53,037 nt of DNA from DAOTXN01 sp034435435 (GTDB lineage: Bacteria > Chloroflexota > Anaerolineae > S140-20): NCBI GenBank assembly GCA_034435435.1, contig DAOTXN010000001.1, positions 1-53,037 of the forward strand. The letters run 5' to 3'. This document shows positions 23,421 through 32,213 of the stretch, piece by piece. A program made the position numbers and the translations under genes. The stretch's first letter is position 1, and the number at the start of each line of letters is the position of its first letter. Below the pieces are notes generated by a model. The model worked only from the letters and a program-made list of their open reading frames with translations, was not told the origin of the DNA and did not search any database.

Positions 23421-24283
23421 ACCCAGATCAACACGGATCAATCATCGTCCCTGCCATCTGGTCACAAGTCGAGGTGATGACACTGGATGGTGTGCTGCTG
23501 GTAATCGGCGCGCCCGACAGCGGCAAGAGCACCTTTGCCTGCTGGTTGTTCGAGCGGTTGACGCAGACCGGGCGGCGCGTGGCTTTTCTCGACGGCGACG
23601 TGGGCCAGAGCACCATCGGCCTGCCGACAACGTTGACGCTCAAAGACCTCAAAGGTCTGGTTCACTGGTTCGTGGGCGACGTTTCGCCTCGCGGGCGCAT
23701 GTTGCCGCTGGTGGTCGGGAGCGGGCGGCTGGCGCGGCGCGCGCTGGCGAGCGGAGCCGAGACGATCGTGGTTGACACCACCGGCCTGATAGACCCGGTC
23801 AGCGGCGGCGTGGCGCTCAAGCACGCGCTGGTAGACGAGTTGCAACCCACGACCTTGTTTGCCTTGCAGCGCAGGGATGAGCTGGCGCCGATTTTAAATC
23901 CGCTGCGCCGGTTGCCGCGTCCGCGCGTGGTCGAGCTGCCGGTGAGCGCCGCGGCGCAGCAGCGCACTGTCGAGGCCCGCCAGGCCCATCGGGCGGCCGC
24001 CTTTCGGCGCTACTTTGCCGGGTCCGGGGTGCTGCGCCTGCCGCTGCGCGGGCGGGCCGTTTTCGACGGGCGCACCTTGGCCCCACACCGACTGCTGGCG
24101 CTGCAAGACGCTGCCGGCTTTGCCCTGGCGCTGGGCGTGATCGAGAAATTCGACCCCTCCCGCGTCGAGTTGTTCATCCGCACGCCGCTGGCTGACGCCA
24201 CAGCCGTCGCCAGCCTGCGTCTGGGCGTGGTCGGCGTGGACGCGGAGACCGGCCGCGACTTTCGACCGGGGCGGGGGGAGTAG
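23417..24283 (+). CDS. Clp1/Grc3-like P-loop protein, possible polynucleotide 5'-hydroxyl kinase
   Basis: 288 residues. Walker A 'GAPDSGKST' (31-39) and the downstream 'FLDGDVGQSTIGLP' match the Clp1/Grc3 kinase group, where 'DxDxGQ' is characteristic. 'ETIVVDTTGLIDPVSG' is the Walker B-like strand. Family members phosphorylate 5'-OH ends of RNA or DNA, for repair or processing. The first ~20 residues are encoded by a dispersed 'acggatgaacccagatcaacacggat' type repeat, so translation may really start at ATG 23477. The ATGA overlap with the Hsp70-like gene supports 23417. The pairing with an Hsp70-like protein is unusual. Confidence 0.75.
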   Translation: MNPDQHGSIIVPAIWSQVEVMTLDGVLLVIGAPDSGKSTFACWLFERLTQTGRRVAFLDGDVGQSTIGLPTTLTLKDLKGLVHWFVGDVSPRGRMLPLVVGSGRLARRALASGAETIVVDTTGLIDPVSGGVALKHALVDELQPTTLFALQRRDELAPILNPLRRLPRPRVVELPVSAAAQQRTVEARQAHRAAAFRRYFAGSGVLRLPLRGRAVFDGRTLAPHRLLALQDAAGFALALGVIEKFDPSRVELFIRTPLADATAVASLRLGVVGVDAETGRDFRPGRGE

Positions 24284-24330
24284 ATGCGATATTGGGTATT
24301 GGACAATATCTAATATCCAATACCACGATG
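24284..24330. repeat. Dispersed 'ggtattgg / ccaatacc' inverted repeat
   Basis: Contains 'gcgatattgggtattgg' followed by 'ctaatatccaatacc', the two orientations of the word seen at 20668-20717. A good ribosome site for the next gene (aaggagcacggcg) follows. Confidence 0.6.
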
Positions 24331-24344
24331 CAAGGAGCACGGCG

Positions 24345-25676
24345 ATGGCAGACGAGCGCATATCCTTTCCGCGAAATTTTCTCTGGGGTACGGCCACAGC
24401 GGCCCATCAGGTCGAGGGGAACAACAACAACAACGACTGGTGGGCTTTTGAACAGGCGCCGGGGGCCATTTGGCGCAGCGACCGCAGCGGCCTGGCCTGC
24501 GACTGGTGGCGAAACGCCGAGGCCGATTTCGACCGCATGGCTCAATTGAACCACAACACCCACCGGCTGTCCATCGAGTGGAGCCGGGTGGAGCCGCGCG
24601 AAGGCGAGTGGGACGAGACGGCCGTGGCCCGCTACCGGGAGATGCTGACCGGTCTGCGCCGGCGCGGCATCCAGCCGATGGTCACGCTGCACCATTTTTC
24701 GACGCCGCTGTGGCTGGCGCAGCGGGGCGGGTGGAGCAATCCGGCTGTCGTCGGGCATTTCCGGCGCTGGGCTGGCCGGACGGTCGAACTGTTCGGCGAC
24801 CTGGTCAAGCTGTGGTGCACGATCAACGAGCCGGCGGTGTATGCCGCGCTGGGCTACCTGTTTGGCGAGCACGCGCCCGGCGCGCAGAGCTTGCACAGCT
24901 ACTTTGGGGTATTGCGAAATATGCTCCTGGCCCACGCCGCCGCCTATCGCGCCATCCACTCCTTCGACGGGCGGGCGCGGGTGGGGCTGGTCAAAAACGT
25001 GCAACTGTTCGACCCGGCCAACCCCGCCGCGCCGGGCGACCGATTCTGGGCCTGGTTTCTCGACTATGCCTTTAACCAGCTCGCGCTGGGCGCGCTGGAG
25101 GACGGGCGGCTGCGACCACCGCTGGGGTTGGGGCTATCGCCGCATGGCGCACTGATTGACAGCAGCGACTTTGTCGGGCTGAACTATTACACCCGCTGGC
25201 GGGTCGCTTTCCAGCCGGGCCGAGGGGACTTTTTGGGCGCGCGGCGCTTTCCCACTCCCGGCGCCGAGACCAGCGATTGCGGTCGCCACGGCGCCTACGG
25301 CGAGGTCTACCCCGAAGGGCTGTATCGCGCCCTGATGCGCGTGGCCCGGCTGGGCAAGCCGATTTACATCACCGAGACCGGCCTGCCCGACGCCGACGAC
25401 GACCAGCGCCCACGCTTTCTGCTCACCCACCTGGCCCAGGCGGCCCGGGCCATCGCAGATGGAGCCGATGTGCGCGGCTTTTACCACTGGACGCTGGTGG
25501 ACAATTTCGAGTGGGCCGAGGGCTGGGGGCTGCGCTTTGGGCTGTTCGCGTTGGACGAAAAAACGCAAGAACGGACCTTGCGCCCCAGCGGGCGGCTGTT
25601 TGCGGCCATCGCCGCCGAGAACGGGATTACGCGGGAGATGGTGGAGGCGGTTTTGGGGAGTGTAACCGAGCCTTGA
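24345..25676 (+). CDS. GH1 beta-glucosidase or related beta-glycosidase
   Basis: 443 residues, standard for glycoside hydrolase family 1. N-terminus 'FLWGTATAAHQVEGNNNNND' is the GH1 signature; acid/base Glu162 in 'CTINEPAVYAALG', nucleophile Glu344 in 'IYITETGLPD' (family norm is TENG, here TETG). 'LNYYTRWRV' and 'FYHWTLVDNFEWAEGWGLRFG' complete the active site. No signal peptide, so it acts on imported oligosaccharides by retaining hydrolysis of beta-linked glucose, galactose or similar. It stands alone downstream of the clp1-like gene; convergent with the orphan gene at 25692. Confidence 0.93.
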   Translation: MADERISFPRNFLWGTATAAHQVEGNNNNNDWWAFEQAPGAIWRSDRSGLACDWWRNAEADFDRMAQLNHNTHRLSIEWSRVEPREGEWDETAVARYREMLTGLRRRGIQPMVTLHHFSTPLWLAQRGGWSNPAVVGHFRRWAGRTVELFGDLVKLWCTINEPAVYAALGYLFGEHAPGAQSLHSYFGVLRNMLLAHAAAYRAIHSFDGRARVGLVKNVQLFDPANPAAPGDRFWAWFLDYAFNQLALGALEDGRLRPPLGLGLSPHGALIDSSDFVGLNYYTRWRVAFQPGRGDFLGARRFPTPGAETSDCGRHGAYGEVYPEGLYRALMRVARLGKPIYITETGLPDADDDQRPRFLLTHLAQAARAIADGADVRGFYHWTLVDNFEWAEGWGLRFGLFALDEKTQERTLRPSGRLFAAIAAENGITREMVEAVLGSVTEP

Positions 25677-25691
25677 ATTCTGGCGCTGCGT

Positions 25692-26003
25692 TCAGCGGTT
25701 TCTCAGTTTGCCGCCGCTGCGGTAGTGATGCGCTTCGTCCCAATAATCGCTGACCCGGTAATGGTCTACAGCCAACCTCTCTCTACGCCGCACCTCTTTT
25801 GGATCGGGTTCGACCGGTTGCACTGTCGGTTCAAAACCAATGTCTGCCAGTAATTTCCGGTAGGCTTGTTTGGCGGTTTTGAGAGAGCGAAAGGATTGCA
25901 CAACCTGCCCATCCAGAACCAGGTGATACCTGCCGTCATTGGGAACAGCTTGTGTACCTTGTTCCAACGAGGCCGGCGCGTCTTTGAAGAACAGCTTGAA
26001 CAT
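25692..26003 (-). CDS. Small hypothetical protein after the methyltransferase
   Basis: 103 residues I do not recognise. It starts 'MFKLFFKDAPASLEQG', has a beta-like 'GRYHLVLDGQVVQSFRSLKTAKQAYRKLLADIG' (short: 'YHLVLDGQVVQSF', 'AKQAYRKLLAD') and a charged, His/Tyr-rich tail. The fold hint is a small alpha/beta domain. It begins 24 bases after the DNA methyltransferase stop on the same strand, so it is probably co-transcribed with the restriction-modification genes; it could be an accessory such as a controller, but no helix-turn-helix is visible. Ends 15 bases from the convergent GH1 gene. Confidence 0.6.
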   Translation of the reverse strand: MFKLFFKDAPASLEQGTQAVPNDGRYHLVLDGQVVQSFRSLKTAKQAYRKLLADIGFEPTVQPVEPDPKEVRRRERLAVDHYRVSDYWDEAHHYRSGGKLRNR

Positions 26004-26027
26004 TCCACGTCATCCTCTTTGTACGTA

Positions 26028-27869
26028 TCAACCCGGATTTCTCAGGACAATGATGGTCTCGTAATAGTCATCTAGCGACCTGGGCCTGGCATTTTTGTTC
26101 AGCTTGACCAGTTGAACGTCGTGCAAAGCCTCTATCTCAAAGCCAGTTCTCCGCGCCTCTTCCGCCAAAAGTTGCGCTGATTCTACCGTGTAGAGCGCCT
26201 TACGGGTTGAAAACTCGTAAAATGTGCTCTGCTTGCCCGAAACGATCACACAGTAAGCCCTCGCCACCAAAACGCGGCGCATTTCCGAAAGAGCCTGACG
26301 CATGTCCAAAAAGTATCGCGCCGTCGGTTCTGCTTTGATAGCCCGTAACTCGTCCTGGCGTAACCATTCCACAATGTCGCGCTCGTCTTTTGCGAGCGCG
26401 TCCAGGTCTACCCCATTGCCGTCCATTGAACCGATAGAGTCATCTACCAGCTCATCTACGTCACGCCGGCTTTTCATCCCTAGAGCAATCAGCGACGGAG
26501 CGCGGGCTTTGGCATAGCTTTCTCGCCCACTGGAGGCGGGCAAGTAAGGCGGCGATGTCAACAGAATGTCGAATTTGCCCAAACCGTCCGGCGTGGATCG
26601 GGCATCTGCCTCTATGACTTGGGAATCGGCAAAGCGCAGATGGATGGTCTGGCGCAACCACTCGGAGGTAGCGGCTACTTTGACGTATGCTTCCAGCGAG
26701 CGGGTAAAAATCTGGGCCAGCGGCATCGCGGCAAAGGTAAGAGAAAAGCGCCCTACTCCTGTTCCCAGGAAGCGCATGCGAATCTTTCTGGATATTGCGT
26801 CGGACATCAAAACCCGAAACAGGTCACGCACTTTTGGATCGCTGCCGGTAATGACGGCCTGAATATCGCCGATTTCTTTGCTCAACCTGGCGGCTATCTC
26901 GGACGACATTCTGCGATTTTTCATCAGCCACACTGGAAAGGTGATCGCGGGAGTCTTTTCGAACAGTGGCGCTTCAAGCAGGACCAACTGTCCTCGCGCG
27001 CGTGCCTCGAGAGCTTGAATCGCCCTGCCGGTCTCGATGGCAAGCAACTGACTGTCGAGTTGTACTGCTTTCAATTTAGCCCTGGCGATTAATACCGATA
27101 GCGGGTCAATATCCAACCCGACACTCGACATGCCCAATGTGGCAGCTTCCAGCAACGTTGTGCCACTGCCTGCAAAGTTGTCTATGACGTGGTGGGGGCT
27201 ATCTCCAATACGTTGCGCGCAGACATTCAGCAGCGAGCGAGCCAGACGTGGAAAGAACTTGGCCTTATAGTAGTGAATGTCGTGGGATAAATGAGATGTC
27301 GTGGATTGAGCAGACAGGGCTGTTTCGGCCAGCCTTTTGGCGTTTCGGTCAGCCGCTTTGTCCAACAAGGCAGCCAGCACGGCATCCAGGCTCTTTTTCG
27401 TCTCAGTAACTCCTTTCGAGCGCCTGGCGACAACGTCAGAGAACTCAAACAGCGCATAGTGGGGAACTGCCTGGATGACCAGGCGGCTGCCATCTGCTTG
27501 ATAGGTGATAACCGGCCCTAGAGTCCTCTCGATTTCGTTCAGCAACCCGCGCGTCTGGTCGGTGTCTTGAGTGACACAATAGATGCGCTGGACGAACGAG
27601 ACACAGCGGACCAGCTTGGGCAGCAGCTCCAATGGTCCGCATCCAACGTAGGCTTGTATCCCGTTCTGACGAATATGCGAGTCCAGTTTCCCAAAACCTG
27701 ACAGGTCGGCGAGCGGCTCGAGTTGTCTCGTCACGCTCTCAATGCGAGCTATTTCTTGCACCGGACTGGACAAGAATGCCTCCAGTTCCATCCTGGCAAG
27801 CAGCAAGTCTCCTTCCAGGGCGATGTTTTGACGCAGTTTAAAAACAAAGTGAGCTGGTTGTGTTATCAT
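26028..27869 (-). CDS. Type II DNA methyltransferase (modification subunit)
   Basis: 613 residues. SAM-binding motif I 'DNFAGSGTTLLEAATLG' at about 230-246 and catalytic motif IV 'DILLTSPPYLPAS' at 434-446 (TSPPY 438-442) identify an amino-methyltransferase; the SPPY form is common in N4-cytosine enzymes. A segment of about 200 residues between the motifs may be the target-recognition region, giving the order I - TRD - IV. The ~200-residue N-terminal region is unassigned. Its ATG overlaps the endonuclease stop (ATGA), making a clear R-M pair. GC content by eye is lower than in the flanking housekeeping genes, suggesting horizontal gain. Confidence 0.9.
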   Translation of the reverse strand: MITQPAHFVFKLRQNIALEGDLLLARMELEAFLSSPVQEIARIESVTRQLEPLADLSGFGKLDSHIRQNGIQAYVGCGPLELLPKLVRCVSFVQRIYCVTQDTDQTRGLLNEIERTLGPVITYQADGSRLVIQAVPHYALFEFSDVVARRSKGVTETKKSLDAVLAALLDKAADRNAKRLAETALSAQSTTSHLSHDIHYYKAKFFPRLARSLLNVCAQRIGDSPHHVIDNFAGSGTTLLEAATLGMSSVGLDIDPLSVLIARAKLKAVQLDSQLLAIETGRAIQALEARARGQLVLLEAPLFEKTPAITFPVWLMKNRRMSSEIAARLSKEIGDIQAVITGSDPKVRDLFRVLMSDAISRKIRMRFLGTGVGRFSLTFAAMPLAQIFTRSLEAYVKVAATSEWLRQTIHLRFADSQVIEADARSTPDGLGKFDILLTSPPYLPASSGRESYAKARAPSLIALGMKSRRDVDELVDDSIGSMDGNGVDLDALAKDERDIVEWLRQDELRAIKAEPTARYFLDMRQALSEMRRVLVARAYCVIVSGKQSTFYEFSTRKALYTVESAQLLAEEARRTGFEIEALHDVQLVKLNKNARPRSLDDYYETIIVLRNPG

Positions 27870-29008
27870 CTACAGAACCTGTCGAAGAACCTGTCTACAC
27901 TCGAAATCTCACGCAGGCGCTCGTCTCGGTAGATCGAGCGGGTCAGGCCCAAGATCGCGTCGTACAGACTGAATACACTATCGCTTCGAAAAGCCATAAC
28001 ATCTTGGTGATGAGCATCGCTCAGGGCAACCGCGTATTTCTCTTTCGTCCACAGTACATCCTGTATCTCGGACAAATAGTCATCAAACTTGTGCAGCGGT
28101 AGAAAGTTGGAGATCAGCACAGCCCGGATGATGCGACGTGAACACTTTTCCTTATAGTAGGTTCCATACTTGAGAACCTGATACGTTCCTTTTTTCATGT
28201 CGCCAGTGCGTTCCAGGCCCGGCGCGTTTTTCGAGTCGTCCACGCCGCCTCCACAGCCACACATCAACCACCGGCGGTAATCAGTGCGTCGGCCACTCTG
28301 TCCTTCATCTTTCGCAGCATACACGTCGTATAATTCCTTCCACGCAGACACAACCAGCGCCAATCTGTGCGGGTCATTCAAAAAGCGCACAAGAGCTGCG
28401 TAAGGCCAATCCGTCTCGTTTCGTCTACCAAGAGGAATTCGCAGGTCGGTGTGGGGAATATACAACGACAATTTGGCTTTGTCGAGATCAACAGTGGCCG
28501 GGGAATGATCGCGTTTGGGTACAGATGCGCCTTCACGCACCTCAGTCATAGGGTGAGTCAGTGTGGTTTCTAGCAGATAGACAACCAGCGGCGACGACTT
28601 GATTTCTCCCAACGCAATCACATCTTTATCATAGATGATCAGATCTACGTCGCCTCTGCGCCTTGAGGTTGTAGCAACCCTGGCGTTGGGAGCAGTCCAG
28701 CGAATCAACTCGAGCAGAATGAGTGCAGTGACGTCGCTGGCGATTGCCCCAATCGGATCAGAGGCGGGTTTGTTGGATTCGACAGTGGGTCGAATGCCTC
28801 GCTTGACGCTGCAACGGGGGCAGGTTTTGAGGAACGGAAAATACAGCGCCGGCGTTTCCTGTTCCATATCAGTGCCAACGCAGTACGTCCATCCGCCGCT
28901 TGACGTCATCCTTTCGGCATATTTTGCAGACACGATCAGGTCGAATAGCGCCGGCAATACCACGTCAGGCGCAAAGTTATCTTTCACTGCTGGCGATGAT
29001 TGGCACAA
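27866..29008 (-). CDS. Type II restriction endonuclease, main frame (N-terminus frameshifted)
   Basis: 380 codons from a TTG-like start at 29008. The nuclease core is a PD-(D/E)xK site: 'RRRGDVDLIIYDKDVIALGEIKSS', giving Asp122, Glu135 and Lys137. A 'TCPRCSVKRG' pair of Cys (63, 66) could bind zinc. The natural protein almost certainly starts further upstream: adding one T to the minus-strand T7 run at 29023-29029 fuses this frame to the one at 28984-29163, which has a good ribosome site. As sequenced the gene is broken or phase-off. The partner methyltransferase is intact, which keeps the cell safe. Target site unknown; a CfrBI-type enzyme is a guess. Confidence 0.8.
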   Translation of the reverse strand: MCQSSPAVKDNFAPDVVLPALFDLIVSAKYAERMTSSGGWTYCVGTDMEQETPALYFPFLKTCPRCSVKRGIRPTVESNKPASDPIGAIASDVTALILLELIRWTAPNARVATTSRRRGDVDLIIYDKDVIALGEIKSSPLVVYLLETTLTHPMTEVREGASVPKRDHSPATVDLDKAKLSLYIPHTDLRIPLGRRNETDWPYAALVRFLNDPHRLALVVSAWKELYDVYAAKDEGQSGRRTDYRRWLMCGCGGGVDDSKNAPGLERTGDMKKGTYQVLKYGTYYKEKCSRRIIRAVLISNFLPLHKFDDYLSEIQDVLWTKEKYAVALSDAHHQDVMAFRSDSVFSLYDAILGLTRSIYRDERLREISSVDRFFDRFCR

Positions 29009-29163
29009 GGCACGATAAGAGGAAAAAAAGTGCGCATTAGAACAGCAGACTGGTCAACAGGAGGGGGCGTCAGAGACTGCTGCAAGCTGATCATTTTGGC
29101 GCGTATCTCACACTCGGTCTGACAATGGGAACCGCAAGGAAAATCGGCGAATTGGTTTTCCAT
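28984..29163 (-). pseudogene. Frameshifted N-terminal piece of the restriction endonuclease
   Basis: Starts at ATG 29163 with gagaagga just before it, and encodes 'MENQFADFPCGSHCQTECE...' with a Cys/His cluster, then runs out of frame after the T7 tract and stops at 28984. With one extra T the reading continues 'LMRTFFSSYRALCQSSPAVK' into the main endonuclease frame. The smooth join makes the frameshift likely real or a homopolymer sequencing slip. Confidence 0.7.
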
Positions 29164-29177
29164 TCCTTCTCTCCAGA

Positions 29178-29504
29178 TCAATACCGCCCCCGATACTCCT
29201 CAGCGGGGTACTTGGCGTCGTTGCGGGCCAGCTTTTGGCGCACGGCCTGGCTCAGGTCAACCTCCAGGGCGTTTGCCAGCGTCAGGCAATAAATCACCAC
29301 GTCGGCCAATTCCTCGACCACTTGCGGCAGCCGGTCCGGTGATGGAGCATCGCTCCACTGAAAGTGCTCCAATAGCTCGGCGGCCTCGATGGCGATAGAG
29401 GCGGCCAGGTTTTTGGGCGTGTGAAACTGATGCCAGTCGCGGGCGTCGTTGAAACGGTGCACCTCGGCGCGCAGATCGGCGAGGGTGGTGGCGGCGTCGG
29501 TCAT
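29178..29504 (-). CDS. MazG-like nucleotide pyrophosphohydrolase
   Basis: 108 residues from ATG 29504 with an aagg site. 'FHTPKNLAASIAIEAAELLEHFQW' (short 'SIAIEAAELLEHFQW') and 'VVEELADVVIYCLTLANAL' hold the E-x2-E ... E-x2-D metal-binding helices of MazG/RS21-C6 type dNTP pyrophosphatases (dCTPase-like). It hydrolyses unwanted (d)NTPs to monophosphates and pyrophosphate in the cytoplasm. The ORF reaches back to 29534 inside gatB, encoding a dispersed 'tcgacaggctcagg' repeat; I prefer the shorter start. Lies 16 bases after gatB and 14 before the endonuclease start. Confidence 0.85.
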   Translation of the reverse strand: MTDAATTLADLRAEVHRFNDARDWHQFHTPKNLAASIAIEAAELLEHFQWSDAPSPDRLPQVVEELADVVIYCLTLANALEVDLSQAVRQKLARNDAKYPAEEYRGRY

Positions 29505-29520
29505 CTGGCCTTCGACAGGC

Positions 29521-31008
29521 TCAGGCTGATTCACGCCGGGCCTCCAACTGCTCCGTCAGCAGTTGTCGGGCCAGTTGCGGGTTGGCTTTGCCGTGCGTCG
29601 CGCGCATCACCTGGCCCATCAGCCAGCCGGCGAGCGTCTCTTTGCCCTCCAGGTAGGCCGTTACCTCGGTGGGGTGCTCGTTTAATACCTGGGTCACGAC
29701 GGCTGCCAGCGCCGCCGCATCGCTGACCTGGGCCAGCCCTTTTACCTCCACGATGGCGGCGGCGGGTTGGCCGCTATCCAGCATCTCGGCCAGCACTATT
29801 TTGGCCGTGTTGAGGTTGACCGTCGCTTGCTTGACCAACCCCAGCAGCTCGACCAGCCGGGCGGGCGACACGCGCTCGGCGGCTGCGCCGATTTCCAGCC
29901 CGCGCTCGTTCATCAGCCGGAACAGTTCGCCAGTGATCCAGTTGGCGGCCGGCTGAGGCTCGCCGCCGGCCTGCACTACGTCCTCAAAATATTCGGCCAC
30001 GGCCCGGTCGGCGGTCAGCACAGCGGCGTCGTAGGCCGATAGCCCCAATGCGGTCATAAACCGGCTTTTTTTGGCGGCGGGCAATTCGGGCATGTGGGCG
30101 CGGAGTTGGTCTACCCACTCACGGCTGATTTCTAGCGGCGGCAGGTCGGGCTCGGGAAAGTAGCGGTAGTCGCTGGCACCTTCTTTGACCCGCTGGACGA
30201 CCGTGCGCTGGTTGGCCTCGTCCCAGCCCATCGTCACTTGCTCGACCAGTCCTCCTGAATCGAGCACCGCCGCCTGGCGCTCGATTTCGTAGGCCAGCGC
30301 CTGGCGCACCGCCCGGAACGAGTTGAGGTTTTTGATCTCGACCTTGACGCCGAACGCGCTGCTCCCCACGGGGCGCAGCGAGATGTTGGCCTCGCAGCGC
30401 ATGGCCCCTTTTTCCATGTCGCCGCTGCTCACGCCCAGATAGCGCACGATGGCCCGCAACTGGCTCAGATAGGCGTAGGCCTCTTCAGGGGTGCGAAACT
30501 CTGGCTCGGTGACGATTTCAAGCAAGGGCACGCCGGCCCGATTAAAGTCGATCAGGCTGGCCCCATCCACGTGATACAGCTTGCCGGTATCTTCCTCCAG
30601 GTGCGCGCGGGTGATGCGGATGCGCTGAGGCGGCGCGTTCTCCGGCTGGATGTCGATCCAGCCATCGGAGGCCAGGGGGAATTGGTATTGGCTGATCTGA
30701 TAATTTTTGGGCAGGTCGGGGTACCAGTAGCTCTTGCGCTCCCAAAAGGTGTGCTCGGCAATGTGGCAATTGAGCGCCAGGCCGGTCAGAATCGTGTATT
30801 CGACCGCCTGCCGGTTGATCACCGGCAGCGCGCCGGGCATGCCGGTGCACACCGGACAGACGTGGGTGTTGGGCGGCACGTCGCCCGTGTCGTCCACGCG
30901 CGCGCACCCACAGAACATCTTGGAGCGCGTGTGCAGTTGCACGTGCACTTCCATCCCGATGATGGCTTCAAAGACCTTTTGGGTTTGGGTATCTGGATGG
31001 TGAAACAA
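29521..31008 (-). CDS. gatB: Asp/Glu-tRNA amidotransferase subunit B
   Basis: 495 residues beginning at a TTG (31006-31008) preceded by a ggag site. Family signatures: 'EAIIGMEVHVQLHTRSKMFCG', zinc-binding Cys cluster 'CGC...HVCPVCTGMPGALP', 'LALNCHIAEHTFWERKSYWYPDLPKNYQISQYQ' (in parts), and 'FNRAGVPLLEIVTEPE'. The C-terminal tail is the YqeY-like tRNA-binding domain ('GWLMGQVMRATHGKANPQ'). With GatA and GatC it converts misacylated Asp-tRNA(Asn) or Glu-tRNA(Gln) to the amide forms. gatA and gatC are not in the window. It follows the lipoprotein gene by 12 bases. Confidence 0.96.
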   Translation of the reverse strand: MFHHPDTQTQKVFEAIIGMEVHVQLHTRSKMFCGCARVDDTGDVPPNTHVCPVCTGMPGALPVINRQAVEYTILTGLALNCHIAEHTFWERKSYWYPDLPKNYQISQYQFPLASDGWIDIQPENAPPQRIRITRAHLEEDTGKLYHVDGASLIDFNRAGVPLLEIVTEPEFRTPEEAYAYLSQLRAIVRYLGVSSGDMEKGAMRCEANISLRPVGSSAFGVKVEIKNLNSFRAVRQALAYEIERQAAVLDSGGLVEQVTMGWDEANQRTVVQRVKEGASDYRYFPEPDLPPLEISREWVDQLRAHMPELPAAKKSRFMTALGLSAYDAAVLTADRAVAEYFEDVVQAGGEPQPAANWITGELFRLMNERGLEIGAAAERVSPARLVELLGLVKQATVNLNTAKIVLAEMLDSGQPAAAIVEVKGLAQVSDAAALAAVVTQVLNEHPTEVTAYLEGKETLAGWLMGQVMRATHGKANPQLARQLLTEQLEARRESA

Positions 31009-31020
31009 GGACCGCTCCGA

Positions 31021-32190
31021 TCATCGACCGAAAATCTGTACCTTGTAACTGTATAGTTCTAGCTCTAAGATATCGACGACTTCCCACAACTCAACTTCGA
31101 CCTCAAAGCTGTGCGCGCCGGCGGAAAACAGTGATGGAGTGGTCTCGTAGAGCCAGCCCACGCCGATCACGCGCTCGTCTGCATCATAGGCGGTTACGGT
31201 CAAGGCTACATACTCGGCCAAATCCGGTCCGGGGTTCTCAAAAGTCCCGCTGACGTAAAAGTAAAACGGCCAGTCGGAGGTGTCGAAATCATGAGAGGGA
31301 ATGTCCAGGTCTTCCCGGCCCGGATCGACCGGTTCGGCTTCGACAACGAATTCATAATTGTCCTCGACCATCACGCCGTCGGGCAAATAGATCAAGAAAC
31401 TAAAGGGCAGGCTCCGGCCAGGGGCCAGACTGATACCTTCCCGGAGTTCCTTGTAACCGCTGCTGATAGCATCCACGTCGTCGCTGCTCGTCACATAGTC
31501 GCCCTCGCTGTCTGTCACTGCCGGCCAAAAGGTCGTGACGCGCCAATAGGTTTCGGAATCGTTGAACAGCTCGCCCATCACGTAAAACTCTTGAAAAAAG
31601 TCGTCATAGTAGGTGAACACGTTGTCGAAACGCCAATTCTGGTCTTGGGCTGCGGGTGAGGCAGAAGGAGAAGGGCTAGGCGTCGCCGAGGTTGTCGCTC
31701 CAGGCGCAAGCGTGGGCGTGGCAGTGGCCTGGCCCGCTTCAGACGGTGTGGCCGAAGCGGCGGGCGTGGCGCTAGAGACCGGCGTCGTCGACGCCGACGG
31801 CGACATACCCGAGGTTGAGGGTGTAGGCAGCGGTGAGTCGCCAAAAGTCGCCGTAGGGCGAGGGGTATCTGTCGCTCCGGCGTCAATGATGCGCGGCGTC
31901 GCTGTGGCCGTGGGTGAGGACAAAGGGCTTGAAAAAGCCGTCGCGGTGGCCGCGGCCTCGGATTCAGAGGCTGTCAGAGCCGTCGGAGAAGCGGTAGTTA
32001 TGGGGGTCGCGCTAGGTAAAATTGTGATACGCGGGAGCGACGTGGCTTGAGGAGCAGACGTGAGTGTAGCGCTGGGCGCGGGCGTCGCACTGGGTGGCGG
32101 CGCGGACGAAGGCGTCTTTTGCGGCGACTTTTTCGGCGAGCACGCCGCCAAGACGATGGTGATGAGCACGATCCAGGGCAGTCGTTTCAT
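31021..32190 (-). CDS. Lipoprotein with Ser/Thr/Pro linker and FxLYD-like domains
   Basis: 389 residues. Signal peptide II with lipobox 'LAAC' (Cys17), so it is anchored to the outer face of the membrane. Residues ~18-185 are a low-complexity Ser/Thr/Pro/Ala linker, likely O-glycosylated or a wall spacer. The last ~200 residues are two beta-domains: 'FYVMGELFNDSETYWRVTTF' and 'FYVSGTFENPGPDLAEYVAL', a pattern like FxLYD domains ('v.Gev.N.g...v..v.v.a..yd..G'). Function unknown, perhaps adhesion or solute capture. It lies directly downstream of rnpB (24 bases) with no terminator, so readthrough from rnpB may contribute. Confidence 0.82.
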   Translation of the reverse strand: MKRLPWIVLITIVLAACSPKKSPQKTPSSAPPPSATPAPSATLTSAPQATSLPRITILPSATPITTASPTALTASESEAAATATAFSSPLSSPTATATPRIIDAGATDTPRPTATFGDSPLPTPSTSGMSPSASTTPVSSATPAASATPSEAGQATATPTLAPGATTSATPSPSPSASPAAQDQNWRFDNVFTYYDDFFQEFYVMGELFNDSETYWRVTTFWPAVTDSEGDYVTSSDDVDAISSGYKELREGISLAPGRSLPFSFLIYLPDGVMVEDNYEFVVEAEPVDPGREDLDIPSHDFDTSDWPFYFYVSGTFENPGPDLAEYVALTVTAYDADERVIGVGWLYETTPSLFSAGAHSFEVEVELWEVVDILELELYSYKVQIFGR

Positions 32191-32213
32191 AGCACACAGC
32201 CTTTATTACTCCA

